From Lachnoclostridium sp. UBA3320 (lineage in GTDB: Bacteria > Bacillota > Clostridia > Lachnospirales > Lachnospiraceae), in assembly GCA_002361175.1 (NCBI GenBank), contig DESG01000080.1:1-32564 (forward strand): 32,564 nucleotides of DNA. Reading direction: 5' to 3'. The position numbers and the translations under genes were made by a program. This document shows, one piece after another, positions 25,847 through 32,564 of the stretch. Positions within the stretch are counted from its first letter, which is position 1. Each line of letters begins with the position of its first letter. Below the pieces are notes generated by a model. It saw nothing but the letters and a program-made list of their open reading frames with translations. It ran no database searches and had not been told where the DNA came from.

Positions 25847-27190
25847 TTAACTGATAACATGGTTATTTTTTTCTAAAATTGCTATTATTTTCTCTACATA
25901 TTTTTCGCATAATTCCTGTGTTTCAGCCTCAGCCATAACACGTATCACTGGTTCTGTACCACTCTCTCTTATAAGAATGCGACCATTGCCTGCAAGTGCC
26001 TCTTCTGCTTCTTTTGCAGCATTTTTTACATCAGCATCATTTATCGCTGCTGCCTTATCAGCCACTTTTACATTCTTTAAAAGCTGTGGATAAATTTTTA
26101 AATCTTTCCTAAGCTCTGAAAGCTTTGTTTTCTTTTCAAGCATAACTTCCATAAGCATAAGAGATGTAAGCACACCATCGCCTGTAACAGCGTATTTACT
26201 AAATATAATATGACCTGACTGTTCCCCGCCAAGTGAATGGCCTGCTTCCATCATGCAGGCATTGACATATTTATCACCTACAGCAGTCTTTTCATAAAGT
26301 ATACCAGCCTTGTCAAGTGCTTTGTAAAGACCTATATTAGACATAATTGTAGTTACTATTGTATTATTATTGAGTTCACCTTTTTCTTTAAGGTATCGTC
26401 CACACAAATAGAGTATCGCATCGCCATCAATTATCTCGCCATTGTCATCAACTGCAAGACATCTGTCTGCGTCACCATCATATGCAAAGCCTATATCAAG
26501 ATTTTTTTCTTTTACAAACTCTCTAAGTTTTTCAATATGCGTAGAACCACAGTCTTTGTTAATATTTAAACCATCAGGCTCCATACCAATAGTAAATGTC
26601 TTAGCTCCAAGTGCATCAAATACACCTTTTGCCACTGAGTATGAAGAACCATTAGCACAGTCAAGACCTACACGTATATTTTTAAATGAACGTGTGGCAA
26701 GTGACATAAGATAGCCTATATACCTGTGTCTTCCTATTGAATAGTCAGTCGTGCATCCGATATTGTCTCCCGTTGCAAACGGTATTACATCTTCTGAAGC
26801 GTCTATATATTCCTCTATTTTTTCCTCTATCTCTGCCTCAAGTTTATATCCGTTGCCATTTATAACTTTGATTCCATTATCATAATATGGGTTGTGACTT
26901 GCAGAAATCATTATTCCACAGTCAAATTGCTCTGTTCTTACTACATATGATACACTTGGCGTTGGAGTTACATGCAGCAGATACACATCTGCGCCACTTG
27001 CAGTAAGCCCTGCTGATAATGCATCTTCAAACATATAACTAGAACGTCTGGTATCTTTTCCTATTACAACTCTTGCCTTATGCTCCTGTCCATAATACCA
27101 CCCAAGAAAACGACCTACCTTATATGCATGCATAACATTTAAACCAACATTGGCTTCACCACGAAAACCATCTGTACCAAAATACTTCAT
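25847..27190 (-). CDS. glmM: Phosphoglucosamine mutase
   Basis: A 447-residue enzyme converting glucosamine-6-phosphate to glucosamine-1-phosphate on the way to UDP-GlcNAc. Diagnostic motifs: MKYFGTDGFRGEAN at the start, the phosphoserine loop ISASHNP (Ser98), the metal site DGDADRC, the sugar-binding GGEQSGHI and the phosphate-binding RESGTEP near the C-terminus. The GlmM-type N-terminus separates it from general phosphomannomutases. A GGAGG site precedes the ATG and a promoter lies 43 bases upstream. It is monocistronic by its flanking signals. Confidence 0.97.
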   Translation of the reverse strand: MKYFGTDGFRGEANVGLNVMHAYKVGRFLGWYYGQEHKARVVIGKDTRRSSYMFEDALSAGLTASGADVYLLHVTPTPSVSYVVRTEQFDCGIMISASHNPYYDNGIKVINGNGYKLEAEIEEKIEEYIDASEDVIPFATGDNIGCTTDYSIGRHRYIGYLMSLATRSFKNIRVGLDCANGSSYSVAKGVFDALGAKTFTIGMEPDGLNINKDCGSTHIEKLREFVKEKNLDIGFAYDGDADRCLAVDDNGEIIDGDAILYLCGRYLKEKGELNNNTIVTTIMSNIGLYKALDKAGILYEKTAVGDKYVNACMMEAGHSLGGEQSGHIIFSKYAVTGDGVLTSLMLMEVMLEKKTKLSELRKDLKIYPQLLKNVKVADKAAAINDADVKNAAKEAEEALAGNGRILIRESGTEPVIRVMAEAETQELCEKYVEKIIAILEKNNHVIS

Positions 27191-27232
27191 AATAATTATC
27201 CTCCATCTATTCTCAAAACCAATACAATAATA

Positions 27233-27261
27233 ATTTTAACATAACAAAAATTTTAAATCAA
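27233..27261 (-). promoter_or_regulatory. Promoter of glmM
   Basis: On the minus strand TTGATT (27256-27261) and TAAAAT (27233-27238) are 17 bases apart, 43 bases before the glmM start. Confidence 0.55.
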
Positions 27262-27328
27262 TGCATAAATATAAACTAATATGCCATCTTTAAAAATCCA
27301 AATATAATCTTATGACACTTTATACAAT

Positions 27329-27372
27329 TTATCAATCTCTTAGTTCCTAGTATAAAATGGCGAATTTAGTTC
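27329..27372 (+). promoter_or_regulatory. Candidate promoter and direct-repeat operator of the XRE gene
   Basis: TTATCA (27329-27334) and TATAAA (27351-27356) are 16 bases apart. TTAGTTC occurs twice, at 27340-27346 in the spacer and at 27366-27372 just after the expected transcription start, 26 bases apart. Such placement would suit autoregulation, but this is inference. A second weaker promoter (TTGTTA at 27379) is also possible. Confidence 0.35.
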
Positions 27373-27451
27373 AAAATCTTGTTAAAATTCTTAAGGGAAT
27401 ATATTGTTTAAAATACAACTATATTATATTTATAAGAAATGGAGACATATA

Positions 27452-27793
27452 ATGAAACATACAAACGATATTTTTATAAATGATGAAAAAACATTTGGTT
27501 TAAGGCTTGCGAAGTTGAGGGAATGCAGAAAAATAAGCGCACGTAAAATGAGCCTTGACCTTGGACAAAACAAAAATTATATCAACGCAATAGAAGCTGG
27601 CAGAAATCTTCCATCAATGTCATCTTTTTTTTGCATTTGTGATTATATTGGTGTAGCACCAAGAGATTTTTTTGACGCTGAATATAAAAATCCACTTCCA
27701 GCAAGCCAATTTGAAGATGTTTTTAGAAAACTTACTCCTGACCAAGCAGAACATATCTATCAGATTGCACTTGATATCGCTGATAAAGATTAA
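27452..27793 (+). CDS. XRE-family helix-turn-helix transcriptional regulator
   Basis: A 113-residue DNA-binding protein. The Cro/C1-type HTH spans about residues 14-68: FGLRLAKLRECRKISARKMSLDLGQNKNYINAIEAGRNLPSMSSFFCICDYI. The tail (about 70-113) may mediate dimerisation. I chose the ATG at 27452 behind GGAGA; a TTG at 27404 extends the frame but has no ribosome site. The gene is alone on the plus strand between two minus-strand units, so its target is not obvious from context. It resembles a chromosomal regulator common in clostridia, not an obvious phage repressor. Confidence 0.9.
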   Translation: MKHTNDIFINDEKTFGLRLAKLRECRKISARKMSLDLGQNKNYINAIEAGRNLPSMSSFFCICDYIGVAPRDFFDAEYKNPLPASQFEDVFRKLTPDQAEHIYQIALDIADKD

Positions 27794-27803
27794 ACGTATT
27801 AGA

Positions 27804-27852
27804 TAAACTACATACGCTTAAAATCACATATTAAAACAGCGTATGTAGTTTA
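27804..27852. repeat. 14-bp perfect inverted repeat with 21-base loop
   Basis: TAAACTACATACGC (27804-27817) and its exact complement (27839-27852) flank 21 AT-rich bases between the converging XRE and deacetylase genes. There is no T tract on either strand, so it is a poor intrinsic terminator. It may stabilise 3' ends or bind a protein. Confidence 0.6.
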
Positions 27853-27862
27853 AAGGTCTGCC

Positions 27863-28627
27863 TTATTCTAAAAAATGACAGGGATTTTTTCGTTCAGACA
27901 AAGTGCTAAAATTATATCCCGCTTCTTTTAACTCTTTTATTATACTGCGCAATGCTTCAAGCGTTTTCTTATTGCACCCTGAATCATGCATAAGAATTAC
28001 TGGCTCATCATATTTTTTGTAATCTTTCCTTATGTTATTCAATATAGAATCAACTGTAGGTGTTCCTACAGAATCTTCAGCACTTACATTCCAATCTTCG
28101 TATTCAAGACCATTTTTGTGAATCATATCAATAATATTTGTTCTAAATGGACTCATATATCCATTAGCACTGCCCCATGGAAATCTTACTAGCTTGGCGT
28201 CATAATTAAATTGTCTTTCAAGCTGGTCTTTTATTTTCATTACATCTTTATAGCAGGAGTCTTGCGTAGCATAAATTTCGTTAGCCTCATGGCAATAGGT
28301 ATGGATTCCTATTTCATGTCCTTCGTCTATTTCTCTTTTGACAATCTCTGCCATGTCGCTGTCAATCTGCTGTCCTATAAGAAAAAATGTTGCCTTAACG
28401 CCCTCTTCTTTAAGTATATCAAGATAATTTGCGGTAAGGCAGCTAGGACCATCATCAAATGTGAGAAATGCTGTTTTTTTATTATCTGTGCCAGATAAGC
28501 CATTACTAGCACCATGACTTTCTGTTTCCCTTATTTCTTTGTTTCTGTAACCTGCTCTTTCCATAAGCATACATGCACATATAATAAGGATTGCTGTTAT
28601 GCAAAATATTTTTTCTTTTTTTTCCAT
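27863..28627 (-). CDS. Membrane-anchored polysaccharide deacetylase (CE4)
   Basis: A 254-residue protein with an N-terminal hydrophobic segment (about 6-21, with a Cys-Ala-Cys that is not a clear lipobox), then a NodB/CE4 domain (about 50-250). The five CE4 motifs are present: TFDDGP (Asp58, Asp59), HTYCH (His109, His113 metal ligands), RFPWGSAN (Arg148), DWNVSAEDS and LMHDSG. CE4 enzymes remove N-acetyl groups from peptidoglycan or related glycans, often giving lysozyme resistance; relatives include PdaA used in spore cortex formation. A GGAGG lies 13 bases before the ATG, a long spacing. Confidence 0.92.
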   Translation of the reverse strand: MEKKEKIFCITAILIICACMLMERAGYRNKEIRETESHGASNGLSGTDNKKTAFLTFDDGPSCLTANYLDILKEEGVKATFFLIGQQIDSDMAEIVKREIDEGHEIGIHTYCHEANEIYATQDSCYKDVMKIKDQLERQFNYDAKLVRFPWGSANGYMSPFRTNIIDMIHKNGLEYEDWNVSAEDSVGTPTVDSILNNIRKDYKKYDEPVILMHDSGCNKKTLEALRSIIKELKEAGYNFSTLSERKNPCHFLE

Positions 28628-28663
28628 AAATAGCTTTCAGCCTCCGCCTTTTTTGTTTCTTAT

Positions 28664-28693
28664 TTTATAAAATTTATGTTCAAAGGCTGTAAA
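28664..28693 (-). promoter_or_regulatory. Candidate promoter of the deacetylase gene
   Basis: On the minus strand TTTACA (28688-28693) and TATAAA (28664-28669) are 18 bases apart, 37 bases before the start codon. Confidence 0.45.
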
Positions 28694-28716
28694 TATTACT
28701 GCAATTTAAAAACTAT

Positions 28717-29295
28717 TTACGCTTTAGCTTCAAATGTAGGTAAAACATCCAAAAGTTCAGCTATTGGTGTAATATTAATATTTATAAACTCACTATTCTG
28801 CCAGATATTTTCATACTCCGTGTCAAAATCTTTGAAAGCCAGATGTTTTAACAGCTTTTGACGTTCAGTATCTTCTTTTGTATCAGGAAGTCTTTTATAA
28901 AATTTGGAATTTTTAAATTCCTTTTCGACTTCCTTAATCCCAGCAATAAGATATTCCTTATCGGGGTCTTCTTTGCTTATGCCACCTATTGCACTGTCTA
29001 TAATATCTTGTGCTTCTTGCTTAGACTTGCAATTTTTAAGGCGGTGTTTTAGTGCTTCTTTCTTATGTTGTACACGCATCGCTGTCATATAAAGCTGTGG
29101 CTCATGCAGTCTTAAATATTCCAGTTCATCAGCAGAGAGTTTTTTTCCATTTTTAAGCTTTGCAATAATTTTTCCTAAATACTTAGCACTCTCTTCTTCG
29201 TCCATATCAGCAGCAGGGTCTATAAGCGCATTTATAGCATCTTGCCACACTTTATTTTTATCATTCATATTTTTTCTTGCTAAAACAGTATCCAT
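28717..29295 (-). CDS. Hypothetical charged helical protein
   Basis: A 192-residue cytoplasmic protein I do not recognise. It is rich in Lys and Glu and mostly helical: about 30-60 (ESAKYLGKIIAKLKNGKKLS), 62-100 (YLRLHEPQLYMTAMRVQHKKEALKHRLKNC), and 105-165. There is no signal peptide, membrane helix or Cys cluster. I chose the ATG at 29295 behind AGAGAGG; an in-frame ATG at 29304 overlaps that site. It stands 89 bases upstream of the deacetylase and 69 bases downstream of the aminotransferase, with no strong terminator between, so operon membership is unclear. The segment KLSADELEYLRLHEPQLY could serve as a search query. Confidence 0.6.
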   Translation of the reverse strand: MDTVLARKNMNDKNKVWQDAINALIDPAADMDEEESAKYLGKIIAKLKNGKKLSADELEYLRLHEPQLYMTAMRVQHKKEALKHRLKNCKSKQEAQDIIDSAIGGISKEDPDKEYLIAGIKEVEKEFKNSKFYKRLPDTKEDTERQKLLKHLAFKDFDTEYENIWQNSEFININITPIAELLDVLPTFEAKA

Positions 29296-29364
29296 ATTCA
29301 ACATCCTCTCTGTCAATTTTTAATTTTAAACTATATCGGCAGATTAAAGAAAATTGGTTAGACT

Positions 29365-30489
29365 TTATGCTATGTCATTTACAAATTGACTTATTACTTT
29401 TAGTCCATCTATTAATACTTGCTCGTTACATGCATATCCAATCCTTATACTTTTTGGCTGCTTGAAGCAATCACCTGGTGTTACAAAAGCACCTGTTTTA
29501 TAGTATAATTGCTTGCAAAATTCATAAGATGGAATATCAAAGTCATAGTATACAAGCGCAGTAGTACCTGCCATAGGTTTTATATAACTAAAATGCTTTT
29601 CACTATTTATCCAATTATCTAAAATATAAAGGTTTTTGCGAACAAGTGTCCTATTTCTATCAAGGATTACATCACTGTGTCTTAAAGCAACTGCTGATAA
29701 CGCCTCATCAAACATACCACAGCTAACCAAATTATAGTCACGATGTGAAAAGCATGATTTGACTACAGCCATATCATGTGTTACAATCCAGCCAAGGCGC
29801 ACTCCTGCCATTGAAAATACTTTTGACATACTACTTACAGAAATACCTTTTTCATATAAATCAACAATAGATTCACACCAGCCATCTTCCTGTGTCAGAT
29901 GTCTATACACCTCATCACACAAAACATATGCATCTACACTTTTTGCAATATCTATTATATCCATAAGAAGTGTTTTATCCATCAGTGCGCCAGTTGGATT
30001 GTTTGGATTATTTATACATATAAGCTTTGTTCCTTGTACTGCAAGACTTTTAAGCTCGTCTAAATCAGGCAGATAATTATTCTCTGATTTAAGATTTATA
30101 ATTTTTAAATTAGCTCCATATGATTCTGGTATTGAGTAAAGCTGCTGATACGCTGGCATTATACTTATTACTTTGTCACCAGGTGAAATAATTGAATAAA
30201 ATATATGGTGATTTGCACCAGAAGCTCCATGCGTTGTTACAATATTTTCTGGCTTTATTGTATGGTACAGACTGCATATGCCTTCTTTCAACTTTGGATT
30301 GCCCTCAATTGCTCCATATGTAAGCCTTTTTGCACAGAAATTTTTAAAAAACTCTTCTTTATCTTCACCAGTCATTTCAAATAACTCATCAACTGATATA
30401 GAATCTGCACATGTTTCTGCAATATTATACTTAGCTCCCGTTTCATATTTATTCATCCATTCTTCTACTTCAAAAGGCTTAATATACAT
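29365..30489 (-). CDS. Class I/II PLP-dependent aminotransferase
   Basis: A 374-residue fold-type I enzyme. Motifs: RLTYGAIEGNPKLKEGI, THGASGANHHIFYSII (PLP-phosphate region), the NNPNNPTGA turn, CDEVYRHL (Asp pairing with the PLP ring nitrogen) and SSMSKVFSMAGVRLGW (PLP-binding Lys). The N-terminal PFEVEEWMNKYETGAKYNIAET resembles the VioD/capreomycidine synthase-like branch more than aspartate aminotransferases, but the substrate is unknown. It lies 24 bases after a sodium-dependent amino-acid transporter gene, so it may transaminate or modify the imported compound. An AGGAAGGGG site lies 9 bases upstream of the start. Confidence 0.88.
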   Translation of the reverse strand: MYIKPFEVEEWMNKYETGAKYNIAETCADSISVDELFEMTGEDKEEFFKNFCAKRLTYGAIEGNPKLKEGICSLYHTIKPENIVTTHGASGANHHIFYSIISPGDKVISIMPAYQQLYSIPESYGANLKIINLKSENNYLPDLDELKSLAVQGTKLICINNPNNPTGALMDKTLLMDIIDIAKSVDAYVLCDEVYRHLTQEDGWCESIVDLYEKGISVSSMSKVFSMAGVRLGWIVTHDMAVVKSCFSHRDYNLVSCGMFDEALSAVALRHSDVILDRNRTLVRKNLYILDNWINSEKHFSYIKPMAGTTALVYYDFDIPSYEFCKQLYYKTGAFVTPGDCFKQPKSIRIGYACNEQVLIDGLKVISQFVNDIA

Positions 30490-30513
30490 AATTTTTATCC
30501 CCTTCCTTTTGTA

Positions 30514-31920
30514 CTATATCCATGTAAGAATTCCAGCTGATTTTAAGAAAAGAACTATTAAAAGTATTGGTGCAATGCCTTTTATCATTATAATATAAAG
30601 GCTTTTTCTGCTAAATTTACATCCGCTTTTCTCCACTTCATCTATTACTGTCTTTGGCTTTACAATCCAACCTATAAGAATGCATGTTCCTATTGCCACA
30701 ATCGGCATAAGTATATTATTGCTAATATAGTCCATAATATCTAAAATCTGTGCCGTTGCACCATTTGGAAGTGTTAATTCAAAGTACATAACATTATATC
30801 CAAGGCATACTACTACACCTGCTATTAAAGCTATAATCCCTTCAACTGTCACTGCCTTTTTCCTAGACATGTGAAATTCGTCCATAAAACTTGAAACTAC
30901 TGCTTCCATAACTGACATTGCACTTGTAATAGCAGCAAAAAGTACCATTGCAAAAAAAAGACAGCCAACTATATTTCCTATTTTACCCATAGCTGCAAAT
31001 ACTTTAGGCAGTGAGACAAACATAAGGCTAGGTCCTGACGCTTCCATGCCACTCATACCCATAAATGTAAATACTGCTGGAATAATCATTACACCTGCTA
31101 AAAATGCTACAGATGTATCAAATATTTCAATCTGGTTAATGGATTTCATCAAATTAGCGTCATCTTTTACGTATGAGCCATATGCGACCATAATACCCAT
31201 AGCAACACTAAGACTAAAAAAAAGTTGTCCCATCGCATCTACTAAAACAGTAAAAAAGCTTTTTACAGTTAATCCTTTAAAATTTGGTATTACATATACT
31301 TTAAAGCCTTCAAGACCAGTTCTTGTAACACCGTCTGCATCTGTGTGACTAATAGTAAGCGAAAAAACAGCAATAATTATTACTAACACAAGCAAAATAG
31401 GCATTATTATCTGTGAAGATTTTTCTATTCCTCTATTGACTCCACGATAAATAATAAATGCAACTGCAAATAAAAATATAAACATCATAATAATTGGTTC
31501 TATATTACTTGTTATAAAACCTGTAAAATAATCATCTTGTGCAGCATGACTGCCACTTCCTGTTAGATATGCAATAAAATATTTTAATACCCACCCACCT
31601 ATTGCACAGTAGTATGGCATTATAATTACGGGTACTAAACATGCAATTACACCTAAAGGCTTCCATCTTGGGTGAATTTTTTCATAAGCTGTAAGCGGAC
31701 TTTGTTTTGTTTTTCTTCCAATGGCAATCTCTGTACTAAGCAGCGTAAAACCAAATGTCAAGGCAAGGATAAGGTATATTACAAGAAATAATCCTCCGCC
31801 ATCTTTAGCTGCAAGATACGGAAACCTCCATATATTTCCAAGTCCTACTGCACTTCCAGCAGCTGCAAGTACAAAGCCGATAGTGCCTGAAAATGAATTA
31901 CGTTTTGATTCTCTTTTCAT
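30514..31920 (-). CDS. Neurotransmitter:sodium symporter (SNF) family transporter
   Basis: A 468-residue LeuT-fold transporter with about eleven to twelve membrane helices. The hallmark helix 1 motif GSAVGLGNIWRFPYLAAKDGGG (partly quoted) includes the unwound substrate and sodium site; FFSLSVAMGIMVAYGSY marks helix 6 and SFMDEF the later loop. These proteins import amino acids or related amines by sodium symport; bacterial members include LeuT, MhsT and TnaT. The 11-helix bacterial form is usual at this length. It is the first gene of a two-gene unit with the aminotransferase and has its own promoter and a GAGAGGAAA site. Confidence 0.95.
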   Translation of the reverse strand: MKRESKRNSFSGTIGFVLAAAGSAVGLGNIWRFPYLAAKDGGGLFLVIYLILALTFGFTLLSTEIAIGRKTKQSPLTAYEKIHPRWKPLGVIACLVPVIIMPYYCAIGGWVLKYFIAYLTGSGSHAAQDDYFTGFITSNIEPIIMMFIFLFAVAFIIYRGVNRGIEKSSQIIMPILLVLVIIIAVFSLTISHTDADGVTRTGLEGFKVYVIPNFKGLTVKSFFTVLVDAMGQLFFSLSVAMGIMVAYGSYVKDDANLMKSINQIEIFDTSVAFLAGVMIIPAVFTFMGMSGMEASGPSLMFVSLPKVFAAMGKIGNIVGCLFFAMVLFAAITSAMSVMEAVVSSFMDEFHMSRKKAVTVEGIIALIAGVVVCLGYNVMYFELTLPNGATAQILDIMDYISNNILMPIVAIGTCILIGWIVKPKTVIDEVEKSGCKFSRKSLYIIMIKGIAPILLIVLFLKSAGILTWI

Positions 31921-31961
31921 AATAATTTCCTCTCAAATTTTATAAAATATTCATAAATGGA

Positions 31962-31990
31962 ATTATAACTCAATTAAGACAAGAGCGCAA
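31962..31990 (-). promoter_or_regulatory. Promoter of the transporter-aminotransferase unit
   Basis: On the minus strand a perfect TATAAT (31962-31967) lies 17 bases from TTGCGC (31985-31990), which matches the -35 at 3 of 6. It is 41 bases before the transporter start. Confidence 0.5.
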
Positions 31991-31991
31991 C

Positions 31992-32114
31992 TTATATATT
32001 AATGATTTTAGACTGTTTCAAAATGGTTTCACAGACAACACGCTCTCGCTTGAATGAATCACGCAATGGTGCGTAAAATCTGACAGGACCAGATTTAAGC
32101 ACCAGCGGCTTCAT
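31992..32114 (-). CDS. Possible 40-residue basic peptide inside the palindromic element
   Basis: An ATG-to-TAA frame of 40 residues, basic and Arg-rich (MKPLVLKSGPVRFY... then ...LRDSFKRERVV). It covers most of the 134-bp palindrome and ends 2 bases before the transporter promoter. It uses CCG, CTG, CGA and CGT codons uncommon in neighbouring genes. There is no Shine-Dalgarno site before the ATG, so it may be an accidental frame of a repeat element rather than an expressed gene. Confidence 0.2.
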   Translation of the reverse strand: MKPLVLKSGPVRFYAPLRDSFKRERVVCETILKQSKIINI

Positions 32115-32146
32115 ACAGTTGTCTTTTGAAACCATATTTGAAACAG
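32013..32146. mobile_element. 134-bp imperfect palindrome, MITE-like or structured RNA
   Basis: Long imperfect terminal inverted repeats (32013-32039 and 32118-32146, beginning CTGTTTCAAA and ending TTTGAAACAG) enclose nested shorter helices: ATGAA/TTCAT (32054-32058 with 32110-32114), TGGTGC/GCACCA (32067-32072 with 32099-32104) and AAATCTG/CAGATTT (32076-32082 with 32090-32096). The interior has noticeably higher GC than the surroundings. There is no obvious target duplication. It lies at the broken 5' end of a gene fragment. A MITE, a solo IS remnant or a structured RNA would all fit. Confidence 0.5.
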
Positions 32147-32147
32147 C

Positions 32148-32425
32148 CAGCAATTACTCTTTCTAATAAGATCAAAATTGAAGTTACAACAGCAGCTTCA
32201 GGTAGTAAGAAAGGTCAAGTAAACGGTGTTAAAGTAACAGTACCAAGTGAAGTTAAATATGACGTTAGTGTTGACGTTGGTGCTAAGAAACCTACTATAG
32301 TACAGAGTAGTAAAGATAAAACAATAAAAGTAAACGCTGGTACAACAATTAAGATTGGTAAAGCTGGTAATGCAAAATCTAAAGCATGGGCTAGTGGAAC
32401 TGTAACTATAGGTAAAACTAAGTAA
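32148..32425 (+). pseudogene. 5'-truncated C-terminal fragment of a surface-type protein
   Basis: About 92 residues of Lys/Thr/Val/Gly-rich beta-type sequence (VTTAASGSKKGQVNG, VKVTVPSEVKYDVSVDV, ending ASGTVTIGKTK) resemble the end of a secreted or cell-surface protein. Its codons favour GGT, GCT, GTT and GTA, as in highly expressed genes and unlike its neighbours. No Shine-Dalgarno site or credible start precedes it; the frame runs back into the palindromic element and stops at 32096-32098. It ends at a normal TAA with a strong terminator 50 bases on. It is therefore probably the remnant of a larger gene cut by the element or by deletion. Confidence 0.5.
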
Positions 32426-32474
32426 TATGAAAAGTGATAATTGATTTTTGTAGGATTGTGAAATAATCCCCTAA

Positions 32475-32525
32475 AAAAAGAGGGCTTTTTGATACATGTT
32501 AGTGTATCAAAAGTCCTCTTTTTGT
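32475..32525 (+). terminator. Strong intrinsic terminator
   Basis: A roughly 20-bp stem (32475-32496 with 32503-32523) with a 6-base loop, one bulged T and one G-T pair, ends in CCTCTTTTTGTG. A-rich sequence on the left arm gives it T-rich tails on both strands. It ends the surface-protein fragment. Confidence 0.8.
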
Positions 32526-32564
32526 GTATGACGAGCATGTTCGTGTTCTGTGGTGAAAGTCCAC
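32524..32564 (+). mobile_element. Possible 5' end of a group II (class C) intron, cut by the window edge
   Basis: Directly after the terminator T tract comes GTGTATGACGAGC, resembling the GTGYG 5' end of group II introns. Two small hairpins follow (ACGA...TCGT and GTGGTGAAAGTCCAC). Class C introns characteristically insert just after terminator stems. Only 41 bases are available, so this is a suggestion from position and motif. Confidence 0.35.

Noticed and set aside
32013..32146. Known riboswitch or self-cleaving ribozyme
   Set aside because: I compared it by eye with c-di-GMP, preQ1, fluoride, hammerhead, twister and pistol consensus motifs and found no match, so only a generic structured element is claimed.
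32215..32538. Minus-strand frame of 107 residues
   Set aside because: It runs through the terminator hairpin and is antisense to the better-supported surface-protein fragment.

Overview
The window looks like a chromosomal core segment of a low-GC, Gram-positive, probably spore-forming anaerobe, most likely a Lachnospiraceae (Clostridium cluster XIVa) relative. This rests on AT-rich codon use, strong AGGAGG-type ribosome binding sites, the gene order tig-clpP-clpX-lon-engB, Firmicute-type PheS and PheT, and SpoIID- and SpoIIM-like proteins. The family assignment is inference; no rRNA gene is present to confirm it.

Layout. Positions 1-1667 (+): a PHP-domain phosphoesterase and a YihY/BrkB membrane protein. 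Positions 1671-5124 (-): a membrane-anchored protein resembling only the N-terminal part of a peptide-binding ABC protein, a cyclophilin and a SpoIID/LytB-domain protein. A SpoIIM-like membrane protein (+) follows at 5366-6004. Positions 6066-11505 (-) form a compact run: VanZ-like protein, small membrane protein, GrpE-like protein, short Hsp70, J-domain/SEC-C protein, esterase. This accessory Hsp70 set is the most unusual gene group in the window. Next come pheS-pheT (-), with their own promoter and a leader terminator hairpin, and a cell-wall group (-) of an NlpC/P60 hydrolase with Ig-like repeats, ddl and murF. Upstream lies the proteostasis block tig-clpP-clpX-lon-engB (-), then glmM (-). 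A lone XRE regulator (+) sits before a polysaccharide deacetylase (-), a hypothetical protein (-), and an aminotransferase preceded by a sodium-dependent transporter (-).

The last 650 bases are accessory in character: a 134-bp imperfect palindrome of MITE-like or structured-RNA form, a 5'-truncated gene for the end of a surface-type protein, a strong terminator, and directly after its T tract a sequence that may be the start of a group II (class C) intron cut off by the window end.

Functional links. Peptidoglycan supply and remodelling recur (glmM, ddl, murF, NlpC/P60, SpoIID-like, deacetylase). Protein quality control also recurs (trigger factor, ClpXP, Lon, cyclophilin, the accessory Hsp70 triad). 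Most genes are on the minus strand in tight operons. I recognised no tRNA, rRNA or CRISPR array.
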